Shown here piece after piece: positions 6,926-14,457 of a stretch of DNA of 32,942 nt. The translations under genes and the position numbers were made by a program. Every line of letters starts with the position of its first letter. Positions within the stretch are counted from its first letter, which is position 1. This DNA comes from Ruminococcus sp. (GTDB lineage: Bacteria; Bacillota; Clostridia; Oscillospirales; Ruminococcaceae). The stretch covers positions 1 to 32,942 of the forward strand of contig JAFYFU010000028.1 in the NCBI GenBank assembly GCA_017543595.1, in the 5' to 3' direction. Under the pieces are notes generated by a model. The model saw only the letters and a list, made by a program, of their open reading frames with translations. It searched no databases and was not told where the DNA came from.

Positions 6926-8488
6926 TTATTCTGCGAATATTCTGCTTCTGAGTATACTGTAATTTGTGTCAAAATCAACTTGAAGAACATCTCCGCTGTC
7001 AGTGCTGTCCCCGTAGAAAGTTCCGTCCGCAGGTATCTGCAATTGTTCTGAGTTATATCTTATCATGAAAGGCAATCTTAAAGAAAGCAAGTACAGCTTA
7101 AATTTGCTCATGTTCGTTGTCATGGTAGGCATTACATTTTTGGCAAATTCTTTCATGATTTGCGGTCTGAGAGATTCAAGCTTGTTAAGCATGATATTCA
7201 TGATTTTTCTTTGTCTTTCAGTGCGTTCAAAGTCTGCATTTCCGACATATCTTATTCTTGAATAAGAAAGAGCCTGTTTGCCGTTGAGGTGGAGTTTTCC
7301 GCCTGATTCAAGCAAATCCGAGAACATATCATCACCCATAAGTTCGTTTACTTCCGCCATGAGGATATTATTTATTTCTGCGGCTTCATCGTCTGTTATA
7401 CTGAGGTCTATACCGCCGACAGAATCGACTATTGCGGCGAATGACATGAAATTCACAAGCAGATAATTGTCTATTTTGATATTAAAGTTTCTCTCTATCG
7501 TGTCCATGAGGAGTTCCGCACCGCCTGCTGTGTATGAGGCGTTGAGCTTGTCCCAGCCGTAATCGGGAATATTTACATAACTGTCACGCATAAAAGATGT
7601 GAGCGTAATTTGATTTGTACGGCTGTTTATTGAGAGCAGCATTGTTGTGTCCGCCCTGCCTCTTTCGAGGGAATTTCGGCTGTCCGTACCTATCAGGAGG
7701 ATATTTGTGACAGCCCCCGAAGATATTGAACCCTGAGTGCGTGAGCGGCTGCCTGTCGGCTCATAGTTTATATTTTTGATTATTCCTATTGCGATTACCG
7801 AATATATAATAAAAAGTATTATGAACACAATCAGCAGGAAAGTTAAGATTTTTCTCAAAGGTTTTGGGAGAATATGCTTCCTTGACTTTTTACCTTCTGA
7901 TTTCTGCGGAGAGGATTTTTTAACAGTGGGTTTTGATTTCTTTTTAGGGGCATTGTTTGTATTTCTGACATTATTATTTTGCATTTGATTATAATTGGGA
8001 TTGGGTTGATTGTAATTAGGTTGATTATAATTCGGCTGATTATAATTAGGTTGATTGTAATTCGGCTGATTGTAGTTCGGCTGATTATAGTTCGGCTGAT
8101 TATAGTTAGGTTGATTATAGTTAGGCTGATTGTAATTCGGCTGATTATAGTTAGGTTGATTGTAGTTAGGCTGATTATAGTTCGGCTGATTGTAGTTAGG
8201 TTGATTGTAATTTGGTTGATTATAGTTCGGTTGATTATAATTCGGTTGATTATAATTCGGTTGATTGTAATTTGGTTGATTATAGTTCGGCTGATTGTAA
8301 TTCGGTTGATTGTAGTTCGGTTGATTATAATTCGGGCTGAACTGTTCATAATTATTGTTGGGCTGAGGAGTTACGGGTTTTGGGGGTGGGGGAGCAGGGT
8401 CAGGGTATATTTTCGGGATATTCATTGTCGATTCGTTGTCAGTGTTTTCTATTTCTTTTTCAGTGTCATGTTTATGCTTTATTGACAT
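6926..8488 (-). CDS. LytR-CpsA-Psr (LCP) phosphotransferase with a 22-copy PNYNQ cytoplasmic tail
   Basis: 520 residues. The ATG at 8488 is chosen because AAAGGA lies 9 bp before it; the ATG at 8497 abuts that site. Residues 1-51 are charged and Pro-rich. Residues 52-161 are 22 perfect PNYNQ repeats. Residues 172-212 are Lys/Ser-rich. A single transmembrane helix spans ~214-236, followed by an extracellular LCP domain starting at NILLIGTDSR and containing RADTTMLLS, SFMRDSYVNIP, VDSVGGIDL and YSRIRY with FERTERQR. LCP enzymes attach undecaprenyl-phosphate-linked glycopolymers to peptidoglycan. A short cytoplasmic tail is usual; a 110-residue repeat is not. A hairpin separates it from the upstream gene. 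No promoter of its own was recognised. Confidence 0.92.
   Translation of the reverse strand: MSIKHKHDTEKEIENTDNESTMNIPKIYPDPAPPPPKPVTPQPNNNYEQFSPNYNQPNYNQPNYNQPNYNQPNYNQPNYNQPNYNQPNYNQPNYNQPNYNQPNYNQPNYNQPNYNQPNYNQPNYNQPNYNQPNYNQPNYNQPNYNQPNYNQPNYNQPNYNQPNPNYNQMQNNNVRNTNNAPKKKSKPTVKKSSPQKSEGKKSRKHILPKPLRKILTFLLIVFIILFIIYSVIAIGIIKNINYEPTGSRSRTQGSISSGAVTNILLIGTDSRNSLERGRADTTMLLSINSRTNQITLTSFMRDSYVNIPDYGWDKLNASYTAGGAELLMDTIERNFNIKIDNYLLVNFMSFAAIVDSVGGIDLSITDDEAAEINNILMAEVNELMGDDMFSDLLESGGKLHLNGKQALSYSRIRYVGNADFERTERQRKIMNIMLNKLESLRPQIMKEFAKNVMPTMTTNMSKFKLYLLSLRLPFMIRYNSEQLQIPADGTFYGDSTDSGDVLQVDFDTNYSILRSRIFAE
8006..8335 (-). repeat. 22 tandem copies of a 15-bp coding repeat (PNYNQ)
   Basis: 330 bp made of 22 uninterrupted 15-bp units, each read on the minus strand as Pro-Asn-Tyr-Asn-Gln. 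Units differ from each other only at synonymous third positions of the Pro, Tyr and Gln codons (for example CCG/CCT/CCA, TAT/TAC, CAA/CAG), so the peptide is identical in every copy while the DNA is not. One degenerate unit (Pro-Asn-Pro-Asn-Tyr-Asn-Gln) follows on the C-terminal side. Confidence 0.97.
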
Positions 8489-8520
8489 TCTTGACATTCC
8501 TTTCTTTATTTAAAAAGGGA

Positions 8521-8546
8521 ATATGACCGCAAAACTGCGGTCATAT
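8521..8546 (-). terminator. Hairpin terminator after the pseudo-ATPase gene
   Basis: ATATGACCGCA (8521-8531) pairs perfectly with TGCGGTCATAT (8536-8546). Reading on the minus strand the stem is followed, after four bases, by a T-run. It sits 1 bp after the stop codon of the gene at 8548 and before the LCP start. Confidence 0.72.
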
Positions 8547-8547
8547 A

Positions 8548-10905
8548 TTATAGTTTTTTCATGCTTACTGCGATTCCCGTGAACATGGCGCACAGCAGAT
8601 TATACATAACCATTGCGGAGGCTGACATATAAATATAGTCGTTTTCAAAGGCTTTTGAAAATATAAGGGCGAGTGATACAACAAAGCCGACTATTATTGA
8701 AACTGTCTGGAAAATCAGACCTATGACGGCTGATGACTGTATAATTTTAGTGCCGAGTACAAGCTGTGCAAAAGATGTGAATTTTCCCGTACACGCCATT
8801 GATGCGCTCAGTCTTATTGTCCGTGAAGTTTCCTTGTCGAAATCTTCATGCAGTTTGTTCGGGATAATTCTTATCATTTCCTGCGGAAAACAGAAAAGGC
8901 GGGCTAATTTTTTCGGAGTGAGATTTGAGTCAACGCTTTTGATTATAAGAAAAACTTTATTTCTGGAAAGTTTCTGAATCCATTTCTTGACTTCTTTATC
9001 TGCTTTTAGGTCAATAATAAACATTGCCGCAGCATTTCCCGAAACCGAAAGATATATAACTTCCTGTACGGAAGCGACATATTCGGCTTCTTTTGCCTTT
9101 GTGGGTATACCTTCTATGCTGTGTCTTTCCATGAGTTCCCTGCCGCCGAGGAGTACACGCTTGTTATTTATCCAGCCGCAGAAACCGCCTTCTTCGTAGG
9201 CAAAATTATCAACGGGGAGTATTCTGCCGTCATTTGCGTCAACCACATCTTTGAAAAGTCTTTTCAGTATGCTTTCACCGTAATAGGCTATGCTTGCGGC
9301 TTCGAGGAGTGCCTCACCGACTTTTGTATTTGCGAAAATTTTAACGCCTGCTATTTTAAGGGAATTTTCAGGGAAAAGGCTTTCCGCATCAACAAGCATT
9401 GAATTTGCGTCATAGAGGTCGTCAACGCTTTGATATCCGAGGAGTATTCCGTCATTTTTAAGTGTTTCCTTTGCAACTCTTTCGAGGGGGATATTTACTG
9501 CGAGGGGCAGTCCCATGCATGAGGACGCACATACAAGCATATTGTATATCGCTGTTCCGAACGCAACAGCTTCAAGTGAAAGAAGTGTTCCCATTCTCAT
9601 AAATGTAATGAAACAGGACAGGAGTATTGAAATTATCAGGCAGACGGGAGCGGCTTTTTTGGAGAAAGAATCCGATATATCCGATGAATAGGTATATCTC
9701 AGAAAATCCGTCAGGAAGTCGGTTTTACGCATTGATGCAAGTATCGGGAAATCTCCGATAGTTCCTCTTGTAAGACGTTCTGCACGTTCTTCGTTTCTGA
9801 CATATACAACGCCGTGTCTGTCAAAGCTTGACGATGCAAATTCAAAATTTCTGTCTGCCCTTTGCAGTATGAGGAGTTTTCCCACAGCATTGAAAAGCAG
9901 GGAGAGTATTCCCACGGGCATATATATCTGAATTATCTCTTGTTTTGCCATATCAGGGCTGAAAAATGCCCCTATAATCGCAATTATGCAGGATACGGCT
10001 GTTATTGCCGTCATGGAATCGCTGTCTGCTTTGAATTTGAAAAGATTTTTGAAACCTTTTGAGATTACAGCCGTTGAGGTACAGACTGCGAGTATTCCCG
10101 TGACAAGATGTGCGGTTAGATAACCGTATATATTTTTTCGGCTGAGTATATCTATTATCGGCAGGTCAAGCTGATTGCAGAGCATTATGTAAAGACTGAA
10201 AATGCAGAGCAGTAAAAGCAGTATAACTCTTGATGAAATTATGCTTTTCAGTTCCATGATGTCAAGTCCGACATCTTCAACATCGCCATAATAGTTAAAG
10301 TCAACAATACGTTTTGTACGTTTTTCCTTAACTCTTTCGTTCTGATATTCTTCGGGGGACTGACTGACACGCATATCAATATCGGAGATATCAGAACCGT
10401 AAGAGAAATTTATATGTGTGGTATCCGAACGGGGTGCAAGGGGTATGGGTCTTGTCGCCTCAACAGCCTTCGGAGAAGGGACGATATCGGTTATATTTTT
10501 CTGTCCTTCGGGGCTTTCAAATTCATTTACTATACTTTTTCGTGTGCGTTTTTTCTTTTTGAATTTCGGCGGAGTGAAAACATATTCTCCGTCAGGGGTA
10601 TCTTTTCCGTAAGGGGAATTGAAATCGTTTCTGTTTCTGGATTTTTTCTTTAATTTTTCGAGGTCCCTTGCCCTTGTGGAATCGCTCATTCTTCTTATCT
10701 GCGGAACGGAATCCTGTTCGGGAAAAGCCTCACCTTTTGGATTTACTTTTTTGATGACAGTCTTTTCCTTTATTGTTACATCTTCCGAACGCACAACAGA
10801 AACTTTGTCAATATCTGTCAGGTCAAGGGGCTTAAATTCATTTGCAGGGCTTTTGTTTTTTTGGTTGTTTTGGTTTGTGTCAAGGGGAGATTTGTTTTCG
10901 GACAC
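8548..10905 (-). CDS. P-type ATPase-like membrane protein lacking the catalytic motifs (predicted pseudoenzyme)
   Basis: 785 residues from a GTG at 10905, chosen because AAAGGAGGG sits 5 bp before it; it follows the rlmB stop codon after one base. Residues 1-215 are charged and probably disordered. Several membrane segments follow (~225-243, 265-282, 300-318, 328-347, 420-435, 445-466), then a cytoplasmic region, then two helices near the C-terminus (~725-750, 760-780). The order matches heavy-metal P-type ATPases: GFCGWINNKRVLLGGRELME (573-592) resembles their nucleotide-binding domain, and VIYLSVSGNAAAMFIIDLKAD the start of the P-domain's second half. The CPC position reads SSCMGLPLA (461-469). 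The phospho-acceptor DKTGT reads VDAES (505-509), TGD is lost near SVDS (657-660), and GDGxND reads CTGKFTSFAQ (705-714). Transport by the usual cycle looks impossible; a regulatory or scaffold role is inference. Confidence 0.72.
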   Translation of the reverse strand: MSENKSPLDTNQNNQKNKSPANEFKPLDLTDIDKVSVVRSEDVTIKEKTVIKKVNPKGEAFPEQDSVPQIRRMSDSTRARDLEKLKKKSRNRNDFNSPYGKDTPDGEYVFTPPKFKKKKRTRKSIVNEFESPEGQKNITDIVPSPKAVEATRPIPLAPRSDTTHINFSYGSDISDIDMRVSQSPEEYQNERVKEKRTKRIVDFNYYGDVEDVGLDIMELKSIISSRVILLLLLCIFSLYIMLCNQLDLPIIDILSRKNIYGYLTAHLVTGILAVCTSTAVISKGFKNLFKFKADSDSMTAITAVSCIIAIIGAFFSPDMAKQEIIQIYMPVGILSLLFNAVGKLLILQRADRNFEFASSSFDRHGVVYVRNEERAERLTRGTIGDFPILASMRKTDFLTDFLRYTYSSDISDSFSKKAAPVCLIISILLSCFITFMRMGTLLSLEAVAFGTAIYNMLVCASSCMGLPLAVNIPLERVAKETLKNDGILLGYQSVDDLYDANSMLVDAESLFPENSLKIAGVKIFANTKVGEALLEAASIAYYGESILKRLFKDVVDANDGRILPVDNFAYEEGGFCGWINNKRVLLGGRELMERHSIEGIPTKAKEAEYVASVQEVIYLSVSGNAAAMFIIDLKADKEVKKWIQKLSRNKVFLIIKSVDSNLTPKKLARLFCFPQEMIRIIPNKLHEDFDKETSRTIRLSASMACTGKFTSFAQLVLGTKIIQSSAVIGLIFQTVSIIVGFVVSLALIFSKAFENDYIYMSASAMVMYNLLCAMFTGIAVSMKKL

Positions 10906-10906
10906 G

Positions 10907-11671
10907 TTATCCCTCCTTTGATGACCTGCGCTGACGCAGGACTTCATACATGAAAATACCTGCCGCAACAGAAGCATTGAGGGAATTTATTTTTCCGAGC
11001 ATTGGGAGTTTTATCATAAAATCGCATTTTTCTTTTATAAGTCTGCTCATTCCGAAACCTTCCGAACCGATTACAAGCGCACAGCCCCCTGAAAAATCCG
11101 TTTCGCTGTAATCGCTGCCCGAAATATCCGTGCCGTAAATCCATACGCCGTTTTCTTTGAGTTTGTCTATTGCAGCCGCAAGATTGGGAACTCTTGCAAC
11201 TGGGACATAGCTTGCCGCCCCTGCGGAGGTCTTGAAAACAGTTGCATTAAGTCCCGCACTTCTTCTTTTCGGAATTATAATGCCGTCTGCGCCCGAAGTT
11301 TCCGCTGTACGGATAATAGCTCCGAGGTTGTGCGGGTCTTCGATTTCATCGCATATTATAATAAACGGCTTTGTATTTTTCTTTGCGGAAACTGCGAGAA
11401 TATCCTCTAACTGCACATATTCTCCGCAAGCCCCGACAGCGGCTACTCCCTGATGAGATGCACCTCCCGAAAGCTGGGATAATTTTTTTGAATCGGCATC
11501 TTTTACGGGGATACCTTTTTCCTTTGCAAGACTGCGGATAAGGTTAAGGCTTCCGCCGTTTCCCTCCATGTAGATAACATCAATGGGTGAACCCGATTTA
11601 AGTGCTTCAATAACGGGATTTCTGCCGAAAATCATATCATTTTCATTTTCGCTTATATTTTTTTTATACAT
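10907..11671 (-). CDS. rlmB: TrmH/SpoU-family 23S rRNA (guanosine-2'-O)-methyltransferase, RlmB type
   Basis: 254 residues. The N-terminal substrate-binding domain (IFGRNPVIEALKSG) is typical of RlmB. The SPOUT knot motifs follow: motif 1 EDPHNLGAIIRTAETSGADG, motif 2 ALVIGSEGFGM and motif 3 KLPMLGKINSLNASVAAGI. The family methylates ribose 2'-O in rRNA using S-adenosylmethionine; G2251 of 23S rRNA is the target of Escherichia coli RlmB, and tRNA-modifying relatives exist. The ATG at 11671 has an in-frame TGA two codons upstream, so no earlier start is possible, yet the only strong ribosome site (AAGGAGGG, near 11693-11700) lies about 19 bases away behind a short GGGC/GCCC hairpin. The pseudo-ATPase gene follows after one base. 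Confidence 0.92.
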   Translation of the reverse strand: MYKKNISENENDMIFGRNPVIEALKSGSPIDVIYMEGNGGSLNLIRSLAKEKGIPVKDADSKKLSQLSGGASHQGVAAVGACGEYVQLEDILAVSAKKNTKPFIIICDEIEDPHNLGAIIRTAETSGADGIIIPKRRSAGLNATVFKTSAGAASYVPVARVPNLAAAIDKLKENGVWIYGTDISGSDYSETDFSGGCALVIGSEGFGMSRLIKEKCDFMIKLPMLGKINSLNASVAAGIFMYEVLRQRRSSKEG

Positions 11672-11720
11672 ATATCAAACAGGGCAAATGCCCCCTCCTT
11701 TTATTCTTTTTAAATCCTTG

Positions 11721-11745
11721 ATTATGCGGAAAACAACAGCATAAT
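11721..11745 (-). promoter_or_regulatory. Hairpin in the rlmB leader
   Basis: ATTATGC (11721-11727) and GCATAAT (11739-11745) are perfect complements 11 bases apart, near the 5' end of the transcript from the promoter at 11755-11783. The leader is about 75 bases long. No known riboswitch was recognised. Confidence 0.4.
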
Positions 11746-11754
11746 ACAGCTTTT

Positions 11755-11783
11755 ATTATATCATTTTCTTTCATAAAATGCAA
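11755..11783 (-). promoter_or_regulatory. Promoter of rlmB and the pseudo-ATPase gene
   Basis: On the minus strand: TTGCAT (11778-11783), 17-bp spacer ending in TGA, TATAAT (11755-11760); an extended -10 promoter. It is divergent from the cas6-like promoter 40 bp away. Confidence 0.75.
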
Positions 11784-11822
11784 TAGCTTTTTTGTTTTTC
11801 ATATAAATTTCACGGATATCAC

Positions 11823-11851
11823 TTGAATAACACTTTATTTTATGCTATAAT
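11823..11851 (+). promoter_or_regulatory. Promoter of the Cas6-RAMP operon
   Basis: TTGAAT (11823-11828), 17-bp spacer, TATAAT (11846-11851), with TGC before the hexamer (extended -10). Transcription starts near 11858, which excludes the in-frame TTG at 11823 as a start codon and supports the GTG at 11883. Confidence 0.82.
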
Positions 11852-11882
11852 AATAACAGCTTTTGCGGAACGGAAAGAAGTG

Positions 11883-12629
11883 GTGAATTTGATTTGCAAG
11901 GTAAATATTCCCTTTGAAAGCGAAAAAAATATTGAATATAATATAAGGGCATCTTCTGTAATGCACGGTCTGCTTATGGAAAAAATCTCCCCTGATTATG
12001 CAGGGAAAATGCACGACAATATTTCAAGACCTTTTTCGCAGTACGTCAGATATGAAAACAATCGGAATATCTGGACGGTTTCCGCAATCGGAAAAGAAGC
12101 CTGCGAGAATATAATAACACCCGTTTTAAATCTTAAAACTGCATACATAAAATATAAAAACGATAATATTTCTTTCGGAAATCCGGAAAAAATCTGCTTT
12201 TCGTTTGATGATTTCTTAAATAAAAATTATATCTCGGACGAAAAAAATATTACCAGAAAACTCGATATAATTACCCCTGCGTCTTTTAAAAGTTCGGGGC
12301 AGTATGTTATTCTTCCGACTTTAAGGCTTATATTTCTGAGCATAGCAAGAAAATTTGACAGCGTTTTCGGAATAGAAAACAATAATTATGAAGTTCTCGC
12401 AGACGAAATCGAAAAAAATGTCTCAGCAGTAAATTATACGCTTTCAGGTTCGTCATTTTCTCTGGAAGGCATAAAAATTCCCTCTTTCACGGGGAACATA
12501 AAGCTTAAAATAAACGGTGAAAATGATTTTAAAAGCTATATTTCCATGCTGTGTGATTTGTCACAGTATTCAGGCATAGGCATAAAAACCGCTCTCGGAA
12601 TGGGGCAGGTAATTTCAGAAAAATTGTAA
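11883..12629 (+). CDS. Cas6-like CRISPR RNA endoribonuclease
   Basis: 248 residues from the GTG at 11883 (another GTG lies at 11880), which follows a weak GGAAAGAAG site and lies downstream of the promoter at 11823-11851. Two ferredoxin-like halves are expected. The N-terminus LICKVNIPFES fits the first strand of Cas6. His44 in AGKMHDNISRPFSQY sits where Cas6 proteins commonly carry the catalytic His. The C-terminal SGIGIKTALGMG (about residues 230-241) is the Gly-rich loop that is the best signature of Cas6. Such enzymes cut CRISPR repeat RNA. The RAMP gene starts 12 bp downstream. No CRISPR array is present in the window, so the RNA substrate is unknown. The N-terminal half is divergent. 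Confidence 0.8.
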   Translation: MNLICKVNIPFESEKNIEYNIRASSVMHGLLMEKISPDYAGKMHDNISRPFSQYVRYENNRNIWTVSAIGKEACENIITPVLNLKTAYIKYKNDNISFGNPEKICFSFDDFLNKNYISDEKNITRKLDIITPASFKSSGQYVILPTLRLIFLSIARKFDSVFGIENNNYEVLADEIEKNVSAVNYTLSGSSFSLEGIKIPSFTGNIKLKINGENDFKSYISMLCDLSQYSGIGIKTALGMGQVISEKL

Positions 12630-12641
12630 AGGAGTGCTAAA

Positions 12642-14426
12642 ATGGCTTCACCCGATAAAAATTGGTACGAAACAGGCAAAAGATTTATAAACCCCTATAA
12701 TTTTGTAAGTCAGACAGATGAGGTTGACAGAGATATCCCCGAAAAAGGTAATCTTACAGGCAAGATAAACTGTACTATTACCGTTAAAACTCCGCTTTGT
12801 ATTCCCGATGCGGAAAAAAAATTCCCCGACACGGATTTCATTGGTACAAATGAATACAACAGGCATTATGTCTATGATTTCTACCGTGTGGGAGATGTCC
12901 CGACTATAACGGGAAGCCGTCTTAAAGGCGTTATAAGGTCTTATTATGAGGCTCTCAGCAACAGTTGTTTTTCCGTGAACAATAATAATATCATGTCCGC
13001 AAGACATTCTTTCCCAAGAAATGCAGGTCTTATAAAATATGACGAAAACGGCTGGCATCTCTATCCCGCAGTAAAAAAGCCCTTTAAGGGCTACGCTTTC
13101 GGCGAGGGAAAATATAAGAGAACATGGTACGAAATCCACGGAAAATCCCTTAAAACTTCTGTATTTTCAGTCGCAGGCGATGAAATAGACTGTGATAATC
13201 TTGACTATGCCGTTGAGGACTATAACAAGAATCTCAAAATCTATGAGGAAGGCTTTTATTTCAAAAAATACAAGGAACAGCTTACTTATGAGATAACTCC
13301 CACGGAGAATAAAATGTTCCCTGTTTTCTATGAGATAATAAGCAGTGATACAGGAGATAATCTTGTATATCTTTCACCTTCCCAGATAGGACGTTCTGTT
13401 TTTCTCCACAAGATAGACGATATTCTCGGCAGTCACATATCCTGTTCAAAGACAGAGGGAGATTTTCTCTGCAAAGCCTGTTCGCTTTTCGGAATTTCAT
13501 CTTTCTATGACAGAAGTTCTTCACAGCACAATGAGAAAAAATGGAACAAGGCAGGATATTTAAGATTCTCCGATGCAGTACCGATAAATTTCAGTTCCGA
13601 AAAATATGTTACGCTTAAAGAACTATCCGTCCCGAAAACGACTTCCGTTGAGTTTTACACTCAAAGACCCGAAAACGCTCTTGCATGGACTTACGAGAGC
13701 AAAACAACAGCCTACACAAAGAAAAAACAGGGCAGAATAACTGTTCATGCCCCTGAAAAAACTCTCTGCAAAGTAAATCTCAAAGGCAGAAAATTTTATC
13801 TCCATAATCCCATGCTTAAAAAAGAGGATTATTCCGCAGAAGAAAAAACAAAGAGAAACTGTTCCGCAGAACTCTGCAAAGAAGGTTCAAAATTCAGCTT
13901 TAACATCTATTTTGAGAATATCAAAGAATCTCAGCTCAGGGAACTTGTCTGGACTCTCGCCCTCGGCGAAAACAGCGAAAACAGTGACCGTATGTTTAAA
14001 TTGGGCTATGCAAAACCGCTCGGTCTGGGAAGTGTCAAGATAACCGTCAACAGCATACAGGCAAGATTTTTTGACGGCGAAAGCAGTGAGTATATCCTCA
14101 AAAATATAAATCCCGATGAGTATATGAAAAATATTCCCTTTGATTCCGATACGGATTATTTCAAACAGCTTATGGCGGTTGTGAATTTCAGGACAACAGA
14201 AAAATTCATGCAAAACGGTGCGGTTATTTCTTATCCGATAGCAGATGACGGACGAGGCAGTAAAAATTCAAAGGCGCATCATCAGTGGTTTATTGCAAAC
14301 CGTGCATCAGGCACAGGCGGAACGCTTATGGCGTGGTCTCTGAAATATTCCCTCCCCGAAATCACAGACGAAGATATAACTCTCCCCGCATTTGAAAAAG
14401 CTCCGCAGTACAAAAAATTCAGGTAA
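12642..14426 (+). CDS. Double-RAMP (Cas7-like) CRISPR-associated protein
   Basis: 594 residues, start set by AAAGGAG. Two RAMP-like halves can be seen. The first has KINCTITVKTPLCI, then ITGSRLKGVIR (89-99), the counterpart of the IPGSSLKGxLR motif of Csm3/Cmr proteins, and ends near CKACSLFG (277-284), a Cys-pair/LFG motif common in type III Cas7 subunits. The second half has SKFSFNIYFENI (416-427) and a closing Gly-rich loop FKLGYAKPLGLGSVKI (452-467). The N-terminal FINPYNFV and the overall length fit what I recall of the TIGR03986 CRISPR-associated RAMP family. Such proteins bind crRNA or target RNA. It is co-transcribed with the Cas6-like gene, with no cas10, cas5 or cas11 beside it. Whether it cleaves RNA is not evident. 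Confidence 0.82.
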   Translation: MASPDKNWYETGKRFINPYNFVSQTDEVDRDIPEKGNLTGKINCTITVKTPLCIPDAEKKFPDTDFIGTNEYNRHYVYDFYRVGDVPTITGSRLKGVIRSYYEALSNSCFSVNNNNIMSARHSFPRNAGLIKYDENGWHLYPAVKKPFKGYAFGEGKYKRTWYEIHGKSLKTSVFSVAGDEIDCDNLDYAVEDYNKNLKIYEEGFYFKKYKEQLTYEITPTENKMFPVFYEIISSDTGDNLVYLSPSQIGRSVFLHKIDDILGSHISCSKTEGDFLCKACSLFGISSFYDRSSSQHNEKKWNKAGYLRFSDAVPINFSSEKYVTLKELSVPKTTSVEFYTQRPENALAWTYESKTTAYTKKKQGRITVHAPEKTLCKVNLKGRKFYLHNPMLKKEDYSAEEKTKRNCSAELCKEGSKFSFNIYFENIKESQLRELVWTLALGENSENSDRMFKLGYAKPLGLGSVKITVNSIQARFFDGESSEYILKNINPDEYMKNIPFDSDTDYFKQLMAVVNFRTTEKFMQNGAVISYPIADDGRGSKNSKAHHQWFIANRASGTGGTLMAWSLKYSLPEITDEDITLPAFEKAPQYKKFR

Positions 14427-14430
14427 TAAA

Positions 14431-14454
14431 AAAGCCGTACAACTGTACGGCTTT
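14431..14454. terminator. Bidirectional terminator between the RAMP and PP2C genes
   Basis: AAAGCCGTAC (14431-14440) pairs perfectly with GTACGGCTTT (14445-14454) around AACT. It lies 4 bp after the RAMP stop and 3 bp after the PP2C stop on the other strand. Confidence 0.85.
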
Positions 14455-14457
14455 GTT

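Noticed and set aside
8006-8335. Regular 15-bp repeats that might be a CRISPR array
   Set aside because: There are no spacers; the units are contiguous, in frame and encode PNYNQ without interruption.
7979-8485. Long plus-strand open frame rich in Ile/Leu/Val opposite the LCP gene
   Set aside because: It is the antisense reading of the PNYNQ repeat; no ribosome site or promoter was seen and its composition follows from the repeat.
10906-10977. Upstream ATG starts for the pseudo-ATPase inside rlmB
   Set aside because: They lie in the rlmB coding region without ribosome sites; the GTG at 10905 has AAAGGAGGG.
11823-11882. N-terminal extension of the Cas6-like protein from a TTG start
   Set aside because: The TTG is the -35 box of an excellent extended -10 promoter, so this stretch is not transcribed.
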